Under the pieces are notes generated by a model that was given only the letters and a program-made list of their open reading frames with translations, searched no databases and was not told the origin of the DNA. Positions 1 to 11,298 of a stretch of DNA of 64,000 nucleotides are shown piece by piece. The stretch lies in assembly GCA_003194525.1 (NCBI GenBank), contig NBIV01000158.1:1-64000 (forward strand), in the 5' to 3' direction. Positions within the stretch are counted from its first letter, which is position 1. Every line of letters begins with the position of its first letter. The position numbers and the translations under genes are program-made. This DNA comes from Gracilariopsis chorda. Lineage: Eukaryota; Rhodophyta; Florideophyceae; Gracilariales; Gracilariaceae.

Positions 1-2
1 AA

Positions 3-224
3 GGCCGGGAAGTCTTCATCCAAGAATATATTCTCGACCGAGTCGTGGGACACCGTTATAACGGATATGGCGTGTTGGAATACCGCTCCCGTTGGTACGG
101 CTACGACCCGAACTGGGACACGTGGGAGCCTATCGAGCATCTCCCACGATCCAAAGTGGTCCAATATCACCGCCGTGCGGGAACCGCTACGCCAGCTACG
201 CTGTGTAACGCCCAAGTGGGATAA
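3..224 (+). CDS. Chromodomain tail of a Ty3/gypsy chromovirus integrase (5'-partial)
   Basis: The third forward frame is open from the window edge to a TAA at 222-224. It encodes a chromodomain: an entry strand (QEYILDRVVGHR), a central RSRWYGYDPNWDTWEPIEHL block and a C-terminal helix (RSKVVQYHRR). The aromatic residues of the central block match the methyl-lysine cage positions of chromodomains. In chromoviruses this domain is the C-terminus of integrase and directs integration to modified chromatin. The rest of pol lies outside the window. A longer ORF in another frame overlaps it and is a shadow. A second, diverged copy lies at 4,682-4,888 and has the same short tail after the chromodomain, ending in Pro-Val/Gln-Val-Gly before the stop, so the annotated end is real. 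Domain identification is secure; whether this copy is functional is unknown. Confidence 0.8.
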   Translation, partial: GREVFIQEYILDRVVGHRYNGYGVLEYRSRWYGYDPNWDTWEPIEHLPRSKVVQYHRRAGTATPATLCNAQVG

Positions 225-1630
225 CCCGTCACGACGAATGAGAGAAGTAAGGAATTGGGACAGCTCCCACTCGGGGACGTCCCGCACACTGCGGCTATAC
301 CGACGTAGTCGGCCGCCGCCGAAGCAATCGTTTTTCGGATCAAACTACCGATGGTTTTTCATCCAGCAAGCTGGTAGCCCCCCCCCCAGGGCTCCCGCTT
401 GCACGGTTTTTCCCATCGATGGCGGTGTGTGTTGTTTTCGTACGCACCACCTTTTTCAAGGATTGAAGTTTTTATCTACACTACTAACCATCTACGATGG
501 ATGTCAGTTTCCGGACCTCCGGTACTGTACCCCATCTCTGGGCGATGTTGCTGTCTCACGACGGCTGCTGTGCTCCCAGAACAGCTGGTGTACTCGCAGC
601 CACGCTGCACAACTCCGTATGGCTACGGTCAGACTTCCCCGTCACCAGGACTTCTGGCTCTACAGTACCGTATGAACGGCTTCCACTGAAAAATAGGCTA
701 AATTGGTTGACCTCCGTTTCCAAAATGGTTCTTTAAGACCTATCCGAGTACCTCGGTGAAGACAGATTCCGATTTTATCGGCTGGTTCCAAAGTTATGGC
801 ACTTTTCCAGTTCGACTGGTTTCGAAGAAGCCCTACTGAACGGGTCTTGTCTAACCAACTTCTGGGAGCTCAATTCCTGCTTGCAGGGTCTCATTCGACA
901 GTTCTTCATCCCGAGAGTACGCCGACGACTCTGATAAGCTGCAGCTGTCTTGAATCGGAAGTTATTCGCGTTTCGCGCCTTGGACCGGTCTGACCCCGGT
1001 AATTCCCGGTGTGGACCGCTGGACGCCGCTCATTTCCCGCGGAAAGCTCCCTCGTTCTGAGATAATGCTCCCTTAGGGAGGTGTTAGCAAGCACTGAGGG
1101 CCCCTATCAGTTGAACTACGCTGAGAACGGGCGCTCTCAGGTAACGGGCGGATGGTGATCGAAGCGTCAATACGCCCCAATGGGGAGTACACCACGACGC
1201 CTGGGCTCGCTTGCACTCGTGCAGAGGAAGCCTGATGCCCAGGGAACGCCCTGAGAGGGCAAGAGCCGCACGAGCGGAGTCGCAAACGAACCGGATGGCC
1301 GGGATGGTGGACTACAGTGGCTACAACTCGCGGACGCGTGGGAAGACGTGATCGAAACTTACCCAGGGGGCCTTCCTCGCGCTGAACAAGACACCCGCAA
1401 ATGCGGACGGCCCTCGTATGAGGCATGACTGGATAGACATCCACCGTGGTCACGGAGAATGCGTGAAGCCAACCCCACTGGGGACACTTACGCTCCCATG
1501 GAGAGACTTATGTCGCACATGTCCTTGCCGCCGCTACGCGGATTCATCATGCGCAACGCGACGCGTGGAGCTCCATGACGGAGATATGACACAAGGGATT
1601 GTGGAAACCCCCTCGCAGGGGTAAGCTTGA
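225..1630. other. Internal 3' region of the chromovirus, no gene seen
   Basis: About 1.4 kb lies between the chromodomain stop and the 3' end of the antisense ORF. Open frames exist on both strands but none shows domain features or conservation. In the second copy of the element the corresponding interval is only about 250 bp, so most of this stretch is an insertion here or a deletion there. Confidence 0.4.
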
Positions 1631-3452
1631 TTATCTATCTACCTCAAGGTAATGCCAGCATGCTGGGAAGCTACTGTCCATTGTTACCGCTTGGCGGGGG
1701 ACCCCGCCAAGGCGGTTAGCAAGCGTGTCCCGCATCGCGGCAATGTCACCGGTGACTTCGTTGGCGCTCAACCCCACCTCGCGGAGGAACTGTGCGATGA
1801 CGCCACCAGGGTCATTCGCCACCGGAACTGCCGGAACAGCCGGTATAGCCGGATAAGTAGGACTAGGGGCAACCGGGGGAGCTGTAGCAGGAACCGGCAT
1901 TGCCGGAGGATCCTTCGCACTCATCGGGACCGCCGGGCCGGAATTGAACCCGTTGCGGCCATCGACCGCGCCACCCACGACTCCGTCGGCCTCGCTCCCG
2001 TCCACGACGGCATCTACCGGATCGTCCGGATCATTATCCACCTTGGGATCACCCCCGATGTAGGATCGGTGATAATCGTCGGCATCGACGTAGCCTCTCG
2101 GATGGTCTTCCGGTACCTCTCTCGGGGCATCCCGGTATGATCCGCTTCGGCGCGGGTGAGCTTCCGGAAGTCCCAGGGATCGAAGAAGATGTAATCGCCC
2201 GCAAGCGGGGTATTGCGCCCGAAGACCGGGGCCATAGCCGCTTCGCAAGTGATTGCGCTGGGCATTGGCCAGGGGCACTGCAGTCCAGTCCACACCCTCG
2301 ATGTAATCGAGTAGCGAGAGCATCTCTTCGACGTTCGCTTCACCCCCAAGGGGGACACGCAGGTCCAGACTCCTGATGGCAGCCCGCACACGCGGCTGAA
2401 TGTACCAGAGTCGATACTGGTCATACGCCTCTGCGAGGATATACGCCGCAACGCGGACGGCCCACTCAGAAACGACAACGGACCACAGCCCCGAGCGGGG
2501 ATCCCACAACATGGAGGAGCCTAGGTAGGTGAGTACCGGAGGCAGCTCAACGAAGCAGCCCCAGCACACCTCCAAGGAGGACCACCACTCAGGGAGGGTG
2601 ACGTACCGACCGCGTCGGTGGCGTGCCGCAATGCGCTCGATCTCCGTGTTCTGATACGGCACGAAATACCCGAAACGGGCTCGCCAACGCCGCTGATCGC
2701 GGATGAAGTCCTGTAAGAAGGCAGAACGGGTAGTCTGGGGAAGGAATCGGAACTCCGCTCGGAGAATGGGTCGCACCCAGCACAGGGCTTCCTGCCGGGC
2801 AACCGGAACGTTCCTCCAGGCGAAGGTTTCCAAGTCCGCAAGGCGGTCGCAGTAGCCCATCTCCCCGCGAGTGCGGTACATCAGAACGTCAAAGGTCTGC
2901 TCCTCCCGGATGGGGAACTCGAACGGTGCCCGCGTTGCCGGAGGTGTGACACGCAGACGAAAGCGGCATGCGCGGTAACCGCGGATTCCCCCGAATTTCG
3001 GCGAACGTGGTGAACCGGGATCGCAATACGCTGGCGCCAGTCCCAGGACATGGTGACAATGCCAGGCAGGTCCCCGGAAGGGTGTTAACACTATCCGCGT
3101 ACGACGCGATGAGATCCTCGTCTCGGACGGCAAGCGGATGGAACCAGGGCGCATGCCTCAGCATGAGGCACCCACGCCGAGTACTCGGATCTGCCCCGAT
3201 GAGGGCGTCGTACAACGGCCACACCGGTGGTGGCGTCTGCCCTGGGAAGATACCCGCTATGGGACGATCGGCATAGCCGGATGCAGTGCCTTGCGACGAA
3301 GCAGCCGCCGACGGCGGAGGGTTCTGAACCGGCTGAGGGGGCGAATGGTCCCGCGATGCAGGTGGAGCCGAACTGTTCGGAAGCGGAACGGACCGGAAGC
3401 CGGTGAAGCCACCGCGATAGCGGAGAGGACGGTTGGGAGGAAGGTTAGACAT
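1631..3452 (-). pseudogene. Antisense accessory ORF of the chromovirus, copy 1 (frameshifted)
   Basis: A protein of about 600 residues was once encoded antisense to pol, between the chromodomain and the LTR. It starts near 3,452 (MSNLPPNRPLRYRGG) with a Pro/Ser/Gln-rich N-terminus, followed by a globular part containing WFHPLAVRDEDLIASYAD. It changes frame near 3,066 and again near 2,935, runs through a region with YRLWYIQPRVRAAIRSLDL (about 2,400), has a pair of compensating shifts at about 2,150-2,230, and ends in a Pro/Ala/Val-rich tail and a short acidic helix. The copy at 5,148-6,535 aligns along the whole length across these frame changes, which shows the protein was translated in an ancestor. 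The family is not recognised. Gag is one possibility (Pro-rich flanks around a helical core), but the antisense position is unusual. The region 3,154-2,940 of the long 507-codon ORF is probably a shadow. Confidence 0.6.
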
Positions 3453-3800
3453 TCTCGGGATGCGAGGCGAGCCGTAAACACGGGGGGAGACTGTGGAGGC
3501 AGATCACGTCGAGTGCGCTGAGGCTGACGGTTGGTTGACCGGAACACCGGAGAGGCCGTGTTTTTACGTTGTTCGTTCGCCATCGCGCCGCCCCTCGTTG
3601 AGGTTGTCGCTCCGTCTAAGGAGGGGATCTGTAGTGCACGCCCTTCTCAAGGGGGGGGGATTCCAGGCACTGGTTCATAATTTCCGATACATCGGGATGG
3701 CACTTACTACACTGTTATGAACAGGAGCAATGCGGCGACAGTGGGCATACACGTGGTGCACGGCATAGCCGGAATGCGCCGTGGCAACGGCTCGCTCACG
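3453..3800. other. Spacer between antisense ORF start and LTR-like block
   Basis: It would contain the promoter of the antisense ORF if that ORF was ever transcribed by itself. No clear TATA box or gene was seen. Confidence 0.3.
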
Positions 3801-4519
3801 TGTCACACGGGTGGTGGTACTGTAGCGGATACATGGTTAGAAATATTCTATTTATTTATTTATTTGTTTAGTTATTACACTGGGTAGTCTACTGTACTTA
3901 GTGTAGTGGCAACCGCCGCTGCACCTCAGTAAACTTCCCCAACAAGGGTGTTGCTGCTTAGAATCTTCCCGAGGAGGGGTGTCTAACCAAGGACTTGGCT
4001 CTGAACATTCACGCCTTCGGCGGTACTCGACTCCACCACGGAGAGGTATCCCGTTGCATACGGTTTGTTCAACCCCCTTGCTCGCTTAACAGAACCCATT
4101 TCTGGGATACCAGTCTACTCACAGTTGTGGCTTCGCCGTTTATACGGTTTCATCCGGCCCTGCCGACATCCATCGAGTCCCTCTTGTGACTCGCCCCCTT
4201 TTCCCTCACTTCCCTATTCCTTTTCCTTTTCCTTTTCCCCCTTTTTGGGTAGCCCCCGCTATCCGCGGCTCACACCGACTCATTGTCGTGTGCGCCACCG
4301 TTTGGACTCGTGCCTCCTACTTGGAGCAATACACCGTGTGGACGGAGCTTCTCTGGTTTGCCAGCTACCCCTTCCTACGCAAGTCGTGAAGGCTGACCTC
4401 GGCTTACAACTGACCTAGTCGTGTCCTCCCTGGAAGGGCTCTGCTACTGCGTTCACCTCGTGAGAGGAAGATCCCGAACGTCTTCGTGGTGTTCTCCCCT
4501 CGCCGGGCATTGCACCACA
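3801..4519 (+). repeat. LTR-like block, chromovirus copy 1
   Basis: This block begins TGTCACACGG, ends near TGCACCACA, and aligns with 7,121-7,746 over its whole length. Shared stretches include the run around CAGTAAAC (3,930 and 7,225), GGGTAGC (4,248 and 7,476) and a conserved end AGATCCCGAACG (4,470 and 7,700). TGTCAC starts are common among chromovirus LTRs. Each block follows its antisense ORF at the expected 3' LTR position. The exact ends are estimates, and the two blocks are so diverged that they are not LTRs of one recent insertion. Confidence 0.55.
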
Positions 4520-4681
4520 GTCTGCAAGGATTACCGCGCAAGTGCAAGTGAGTACCGCCGCAGGGTTGAAGCCACTCAGACAGAATTGCACCCTGACAAC
4601 CTCTTGAGGGACATTTTCTCAGATACTGGAGAGCCCAAATCGAGCGAGGTGACCATGACACAAGAGGGCCGAAAAGCCTAG

Positions 4682-4888
4682 AAACACGGTTTTGTTATCA
4701 ACGGGATTGTCAACCACGGTAGGAGCTGGGAATGTACACTGCGAGACCGCGTCCGCTGGTACAGTTATTACTCACGCTGGGATATATGGGAGCCTATCAA
4801 ACACCTTTATCGATCGAAGGAGATACATGATCACCAAAGCGCGGGAATGGAGGCACCAGCAACGATGTGCAAAGCACCAGTGGGATAG
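4682..4888 (+). pseudogene. Diverged chromodomain fragment, chromovirus copy 2
   Basis: A frame ending in TAG at 4,886-4,888 encodes RVRWYSYYSRWDIWEPIKHL followed by YRSKEIHDHQ and a tail ending in PVG. It aligns with the chromodomain at 3-224 through the aromatic block and to the same C-terminal residue. The N-terminal strand is disrupted by an insertion around 4,715-4,740. It lies only about 170 bp beyond the first LTR-like block, so the rest of gag-pol is missing. This is either an internally deleted element or a duplicated 3' end. Confidence 0.65.
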
Positions 4889-5147
4889 AAACCGTGATAT
4901 TGGAAGCTGAAAAAGAAGAAGGAAGAGATCATCTCAAGAATATCGTCAGGGAATGTAATTATCCCCGAAAAACCGTTCAGAACGTAAAGCGTTTCTTAAG
5001 AAGGCAGAAAAAGTTTGGAAACTGCACCACATTACTTACCAAGCCAGTAAGACGAGACCACGATACTCCATTAGAAGCCTGTGCTTCCTTCGTCATTCGC
5101 GAATTGACCATCGCATAGATGGTATGCAAAGGCATCCGCCATTGCAG

Positions 5148-6535
5148 TTACGTCCCCAGGTACTGCGGTAGCGCTAAGACGCGCCCAACGGAGGAACTAG
5201 GCAATGATTTCGTTCTCATTGGCCAGGAAAAAGTGAGGACAGAAGGCACCGCAGGAGCAGAGGGCCTAGCGCTTGCCCTTGCAGGGACAGGAACCGCTGC
5301 TGCCGTTACGAAGAACACTTTCGCAACCTCTTCAGTGCCCTCTATGTCGATAATCCCCGTCACATCGGGATCATTCCCAACCACTGAATCATCTCGACTA
5401 TAGGCGTGGTAATAGTAGTTGGAATCGATTCAACTACGTGAGTGATCATTTGGCACGTACCGTGGCGCAACCTAAAGTTCTCTCGCTTCAGCGGCATATA
5501 TTTCTGCGAATATTGATGGATCGAAGTATATAGAAACGCCTGCGAGAGCGTTGTTTCTACTTAGACCCAGACCGTGGGCACCACCGCTGCCGTCAAGCCG
5601 AACCCTCTGTTCCACTAGAAGCTCGCTCCAGTCCACACTATAAATGTATCCGAGTAGCTTTAGTAAGTCTTCATTGTTGGCGTGACCCTTTACGGGGATA
5701 TGTAGGTCCAAGTTTCGGATAGCAGCCCGCACATGCGTTTCGATGTACCAGAGTCGATAATGGTGGTAAAAGGTGGCGAGGATGTAAGCCACAGTGCGTA
5801 CAGCTCATTCATTTATGACTACCCACCAATGCCACGCCCGGATATCCAAGAAGGGAACCAAGGTACATTAGCAGAGGTGGGAGCTCTATATAGTGACCCC
5901 GGCACGAGTGGTGAAACCGCCACCGTTTGGAAACTGCGACCTACGGACCTTGTCCGAGGGGCATAGCAATTCGCTCTGTTTCCAAGTTTTGGTAGTGGAC
6001 GAAATACACGATTATGGATCTCCAGGGCCGTTCATAACGGATGACGTTTTGGAGAAAGTGGGACCAGAACTGTCAAGACTGGTATGGGAACTCTGCTGCA
6101 ATAATTTATCTCTCCCAACACAGGGAAGTCTTTCAGCGCAGCCGCAACATGCCTTTACGCTAAGAAGTAGAGTTTTGCGGTTCTTCCATCGGTTCCAATG
6201 TCACCGTTATTGCAAAATGTGGTGCTGTTGAAAGCACGGTCTATGGGAATCAGGAATTGGAACGTAGCCTGGCTTTGCCTTTGATAAGCACTCCGCACCA
6301 ACGCATTGTGAGCCTCCATCACGAATTCACCTGAGTCTCGTAGGAGATGATGTGCCGGTATCGCAATCCGGTGTCGCCAATCGTACAAAACGGTGACAAT
6401 ACCCCGTAGGTCCCTCGGCAGGGCTGCAGACCCATCCGCATAAGCGGTAGTCAAATTTCCGTCCAGAACGGCTTTCGGATGGAACAACGGTGGGAGTCGT
6501 GGAAGGAAGGCATGTCTGTTATTTATTGTATTCAA
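5148..6535 (-). pseudogene. Antisense accessory ORF of the chromovirus, copy 2 (decayed)
   Basis: Three minus-strand segments match copy 1 in the same order. 6,535-6,155 carries LFHPKAVLDGNLTTAYAD and a DWRHRIAIPAHH segment that corresponds to DWRQRIAIPVHH in the middle frame of copy 1. 5,792-5,472 carries HHYRLWYIETHVRAAIRNL and IYSVDW. 5,384-5,148 carries the Pro/Ala/Val-rich C-terminus. Stops and frameshifts separate them, and the Pro-rich N-terminus seen in copy 1 is not evident. Retained amino-acid similarity despite heavy nucleotide divergence indicates past selection on the protein. Function is unknown. Confidence 0.6.
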
Positions 6536-7120
6536 CTGTTACAAGGGCGTCGCATGATGGAAAAGGCGTATCTATAGCAGTTGTGGTAAGAACTACTGCC
6601 AGCCGAAGTGGAGAGTGCTGCTGCTTTGCTCTTTTAGGATGAGCCCCTTTCACCAGAGGATGTTTTCCTTGCTGCAAGTACATAGACCAGAAACACATTG
6701 TGAAGTTTCTGATCGGATTCGTAGTTGCTTTTTGTTCATGTTGCCTTCGTTCTGGATGGGTTGGCTTCTAGAAAAGTTTGGTTAAAAAGTTGGAAGTGCA
6801 CTCGAGTGAGGATGGATTTCCCCGTTAGATAATTGTTGATTCTGAGTCAGAGGTTGCAGCCGGAAAAACAGAAGCGTTCGTGCTTTATCAGCAATTTACA
6901 CTGGGAGTCGCCCGTGTTTGCGGTTGATTTCCCCAGTAGGGATGCTGATATGAAGTGCATGCTCTCTGAAAGAGATATGAGGTCACTTCGTTATTTTCCA
7001 GAAAGGTCCAGTAGTGTGCGTCTTGTGTAGTGGTCAGACCCATTTTGGTCCACCAAGGTGATGGTTTGGACTCATAGGACACCACAGAGTCAGTTGTTGC
7101 TTTGACCATAGTATTGCACG
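6536..7120. other. Sequence between antisense ORF copy 2 and its LTR-like block
   Basis: No coding region or RNA gene is supported. By position it corresponds to 3,453-3,800 of copy 1 but is longer. Confidence 0.3.
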
Positions 7121-7746
7121 TGAACCACACAATATAGGATGAATTCTAGTTTTCTTTAGTATTTTACACACATATCTGGGCTGGTTAGTACTTAGTGCGA
7201 CGGCTCACCAACCGCTGCAACAGTAAACCGTCCCTAAACAAAGAACTCTGGCTCCAGATATTGTCTACTTCGTGAATTGTCTACTTCTCCAAGGAGGAAT
7301 ACTCCGTTGGACGAGGTTCTTTAAACCCCTTGCACAACTAAAATAACTCATCACTGAGCCTTTTCTGCCAACCATTATGGTTTCGATCTTGATAAGGTTT
7401 GCCCTTGCCATCGTCCTTTTGCATCGTCCCGCTCTTGGCACCCCTAGCGTTATCTATCGTTCTGTTCCCCTACTAGGGTAGCTTCCTGCTATCTCAGACT
7501 CGTGCTCAACTGCGCACGCACGTGTCAACTCATGCGGAAACAAGACCTCTAAGAGAAAAAATACACCGCTTCGGTGGATAACAGTTTCTTCATCCCACAT
7601 TCCCACTCAGGTCGCGAAGGGCTGCCCTTGGTCATGCACACACTCAGTTGTGTCATCCCCGGATGGGCTCTACCGCTGGGTTCCTCTCAATAGATGAAGA
7701 TCCCGAACGCCTTCCTAGTGTTCCCGGTCTTCGGGCATTACACTAA
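7121..7746 (+). repeat. LTR-like block, chromovirus copy 2
   Basis: It aligns with 3,801-4,519 along its length, including the 3' terminal run GATCCCGAACG then TTCGGGCATTACAC. It is shorter and more AT-rich than copy 1. If 3,801-4,519 is the 5' LTR and this is the 3' LTR, the material between is one old, internally deleted element. Boundaries are approximate. Confidence 0.5.
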
Positions 7747-9010
7747 AATCGCCTCTCACTCACCACCGAATACACAACTAACGAATATATTAAGGCGTAC
7801 ACAGATGTAAGTCAGAAAATAGTACCTGGGTAATGCCCTAATGCGACATTGGAAGAAACGTTGGACTTCATTATCGCCGGCCTTTGAAATTTCCATCTCT
7901 GATCCCCGTCTTACACCCGCTCCTATTCCACTAGTCACCCAATGACAAACGGTTCCCTAGAAATTTCAAAGACTTCCACACTCTTCACCAACTAGTAAAG
8001 GGCCCAAACATCTGCCAAAACAGACACCGATGTTCGTCACGGACTTTATCAAGAACTACAGGCAAGGCCGCGGATACTATTGTCGTCAACATCTCCGATG
8101 GGGAACCAAATTGACACAAATACCAATCGGGCTCCTTCCCGGCCAAATAACCGGCATATTATACAACTCTCTCCGTATCTCCTCCCTCCACACCGACTCA
8201 GACTGCCAAGACCGTCACCACTCGAAATGACAGAACCCAAACCCAACGGCACGTTACGCCCACACCCATCTACCTAACGTCTACCCAAAGCAGTCTCTCC
8301 TAAACTCCCCCTCCAACTACCGAGCTCTGACTTCACAAATCCCACCTCGGCAATAGCCAAGTGACATAATAGTGGCATCCGATAAGTATCAATCCGGTAC
8401 CTTCTCTCTTGAAAGCACTGCCCTTTCCACAAAAATAATACACCCCTTACCTTTCATGGAACCCCTTCAAACGCTAACCCTAACCGAAACCGCAACCAAC
8501 GAACAGAGGCCGTGCACCAACTATTCAATTCTCCAAATCCAGCCAAAAAGCAATACTATCCCTATCTAAACGTATCCGGTCTCTAAGAAGCACCTCAAAC
8601 GCTACTTTCTATATGTTATAGACCTTGTGATGCTCCACGGACGTGTGAAGTTTCTACCAAAGAGTGGCTATATCATCAGCTGTAGCACTCAAGCGCACAA
8701 AATAGTCGCACAAGCCCACTAGAACAGCACCCAGTACTGTGTTCAAGGTAAAACTCTACCGTGCACAACAGCGGTCCCCGTGCGAACTGTATCGTAAAAC
8801 ACCAAACATTATACTCGCCAAACATCAAATACACATGCTCTACAACACTCCTGCCCGACGTAGACCCCACTTACATCATCCGGTACCACACTACTGGTTA
8901 ACCGTTCATCCAACCCTCAGTCATCCACACGCATACTCCAATCCCTTCCAACCTCCAAAGCATGGCCTAAACGACCTCATGGAGTTACGTCCTTCCACAA
9001 CTGCCATATC
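7747..9010. other. G-poor, C-rich stretch, no gene identified
   Basis: From about 8,000 to 8,960 the plus strand is strongly depleted in G and enriched in C; sample 60-base lines hold 5-9 G and 22-27 C. Small ORFs such as 8,080-8,277 are Pro/Thr/Asn-rich as a result of this composition. No homology is recognised. It ends at the TIR of the hAT element. Confidence 0.4.
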
Positions 9011-11298
9011 CAGGCATGGAACCAATGCGATGGAGATGGGATGGTTTTTCGTAACAGCAATCGCAATCGCGATTGAAATCTCTTTACCAAACCAAATCTT
9101 GATTGCCATCTTCCGTTCTTGAAAGCAATCTCGATTGCAATCCCAATCAATGAATGCCTCCATTGTCATTCATAGGCAATACAAACACTTCCGGAACCAG
9201 ATGTATGTCCCAAAAATTTGCGTTCACACGAAGAAAAAAAATTGCTTCAAACAACTGCGGACTAGTGCGCATACGATTATACGATAGAATCTGAACCGCC
9301 ATAGACCACAACCTCTCCACTTCCGCGAAAAAACCAAGACTAAAATCGCAATTCATATATCGCGTTTCCAAACTTATCTTTTTGCGCTTGCGACGATGTA
9401 GACGCTGCTTGTATTTTTTGACACTGTCAGACGAAATGCCATTGTCACCCTCAGAATCTTGGCCTGGCAATAACAACCTTTCACATGCAATTCGTTCTGC
9501 TTGTGTCATCGCAGCCGTACGATGATCCTGAATCTTACAAACACCAGTCTCAAATCAGGGATCATGTAAGATCTCAACATCATTCGCGATATACGTGTTC
9601 TTCAAGAAGCACAGAAAAAAGGGAGAATCAGAATCATTGAAACCGGCGCGCACGTTATCCATCAACAATTCCATAGCATACTGACAATGTGACAACGTCT
9701 CTTCCTGGTTTAAAGCCCGTTTTTGGTCAAGTAAATGTGTGCCAGTTGCTTGCAGTAGCGCTGTACTATGTCCTTGAATGCTTTGCTGGTATAAACTATA
9801 AGATTACAGTTCTCGTCTTGACTTATCTCAATTACCTCATCTCTGATCCGTAGAAAACGTTCTAGCATGTACAGCTTACCAGACCAGCGTGTCCGATTAT
9901 GTAAAAACGGAAGAAGATCGATTAGGTTGTGCAGTAAAGTGGCATTCCGCAAAAGGTGCTTGTACTGTAGCATAGTGTCATGGACGGATGCCAATGTTGT
10001 TTCAAGATCCCTTGTGTTCTTCAGCATATAGTTCACTTCTTAATTGAGCAAATGACTCTTGCACGTGACTTGAGGAATACCGAGTACACTTGCGACCTTC
10101 ATGTTCACTTTGCAGTTATCTGCTCTCTAGCTCACGGCCCATAATAACATATCGACGTTGTAGAACCAAAAGATCGATTTGATATGTTGCGCGTGAGTTT
10201 CAGTGCAAAAAGAAACAGCTTTGTCCAGAACTGTCTCTCCGGAATTTTCTTGGTCTGGTTGGGCTTCAAGTTTTGCCACTGGAGAGCAAAAAGAAATGCT
10301 AGCTGTAAGTCTTCACGAGACGTTGGTCCGTTTTCATTCTTTCCATTTTTGGTCTCCATTATATACGAAGCATAAAACCTGATGTACTGTACTCTGTTGC
10401 AAGTCCATCTGTCGTAAAGAATTGCACCACGTCTCGTGGCATGTAGGTTCATTGCAATTCGCTTTTCCACAAGTTCTGTGGGTTTGAATAGTACAGATTT
10501 GATTCTTCTTCGCGAGAAACGTTCGCTATGTTTCGAAAAGCTACGAATGTATTCATCTTCAACTGTGTTTAGCGCAATATTTTTGAACAAGATTAATCGT
10601 ATGTAATCATTCAAAGCTTCTTCTTTGAGCTTTATCTTCAGAAAGAAGGTAGACGCCTTCTTTGATCGGGATCTAGTGCTTCTTGTTTAAGCATGTCATG
10701 ATAGAGCTGCATTACCGTGGCTTCGTCACTGTGCACAATGAATGCCTTAAGATGTTGAGCGGGATTATAAAACCCTTTGCTTTTTTGGCAGTGGAGTTCT
10801 CTGTCCTATTCTTTGCAATGCTGATTGGTGCATTGAAAAACGAGATGCTCTATCTGTTTGAGCTCTCCTGATTTGCATTTGATTTGCTTATCCTCTGTCC
10901 GTAGGAACTTTGTAAGCATCTGAACAACTTGTTTCAATGTAGTTTTTGTCATGAGAAACCCCATTTTGTTGCTCGTGGTAGCTGTCTACCAGTACAAAAA
11001 AGACAGTTTCGTCTGTAGTCTTGTGGTTGGTTTTGTGGCAAAGATGGAGGAGAGATCCTTACAACAACCGGCGTTTTGTTCCGTTGAGAACTTTGGTGTA
11101 CAATACTTATAGTGCAACGGTTAGATTTTTTTGTAATGACTATAAAACCTGGCGCAAACTATGGAGATTTTCAATCTGATTGGATGATGGGTTGCCTATG
11201 CTCCCATCATATTGCAATCCTGAAGAAGGAGAGCAATCCCCGATTGGATTCTTCGGATTGCAATAAATTGCAGTCCAATCGATTGCAACCCACCCCTG
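9011..11298 (-). mobile_element. hAT-superfamily DNA transposon, copy 1 (full-length, inactive)
   Basis: The element is 2,288 bp. Read on its own strand it starts CAGGGGTGGGTTGCAATC (11,298 downwards). The other end, read inwards on the plus strand, starts CAGGCATGGAACC (9,011). CAG-starting TIRs are typical of hAT. Just inside both ends are clusters of ATTGCAAT/GATTGCAATC-type motifs (about 9,060-9,142 and 11,205-11,290), like the subterminal transposase-binding repeats of hAT elements. The 8-bp flanks (9,003-9,010 and 11,299-11,306) do not match, so the target duplication is eroded or the ends are slightly misplaced. A second copy at 22,480-24,612 in the opposite orientation defines the right internal structure. 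Confidence 0.7.
9147..11045 (-). pseudogene. hAT transposase, copy 1
   Basis: Fragments read downwards from about 11,045. The N-terminal part is homologous to the segment after 22,645 in copy 2. ORF 10,614-10,132 has the catalytic-domain start TRRGAILYDRWTCNRVQYIR, matching the GAI..DGW..N..HY pattern of hAT transposases. ORF 10,036-9,710 continues the core. ORF 9,509-9,147 carries a C-terminal dimerisation-like segment with FFAEVERLWSMA and LFEAIFFLRVNANFWD. Several frameshifts separate the ORFs, so no active enzyme is made. Comparison with copy 2 shows the two decayed independently: copy 1 keeps Glu (ELVEKRI) where copy 2 has a stop, and keeps Gln (SPQLFEAI) where copy 2 has TAG. Confidence 0.7.

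Noticed and set aside
67-675. 202-codon plus ORF at the left end
   Set aside because: It overlaps the chromodomain in another frame; the chromodomain frame has clear homology and this one has none.
1652-2376. Plus-strand ORFs opposite the antisense chromovirus protein
   Set aside because: Conservation between the two copies follows the minus strand; the plus ORFs are shadows in GC-rich sequence.
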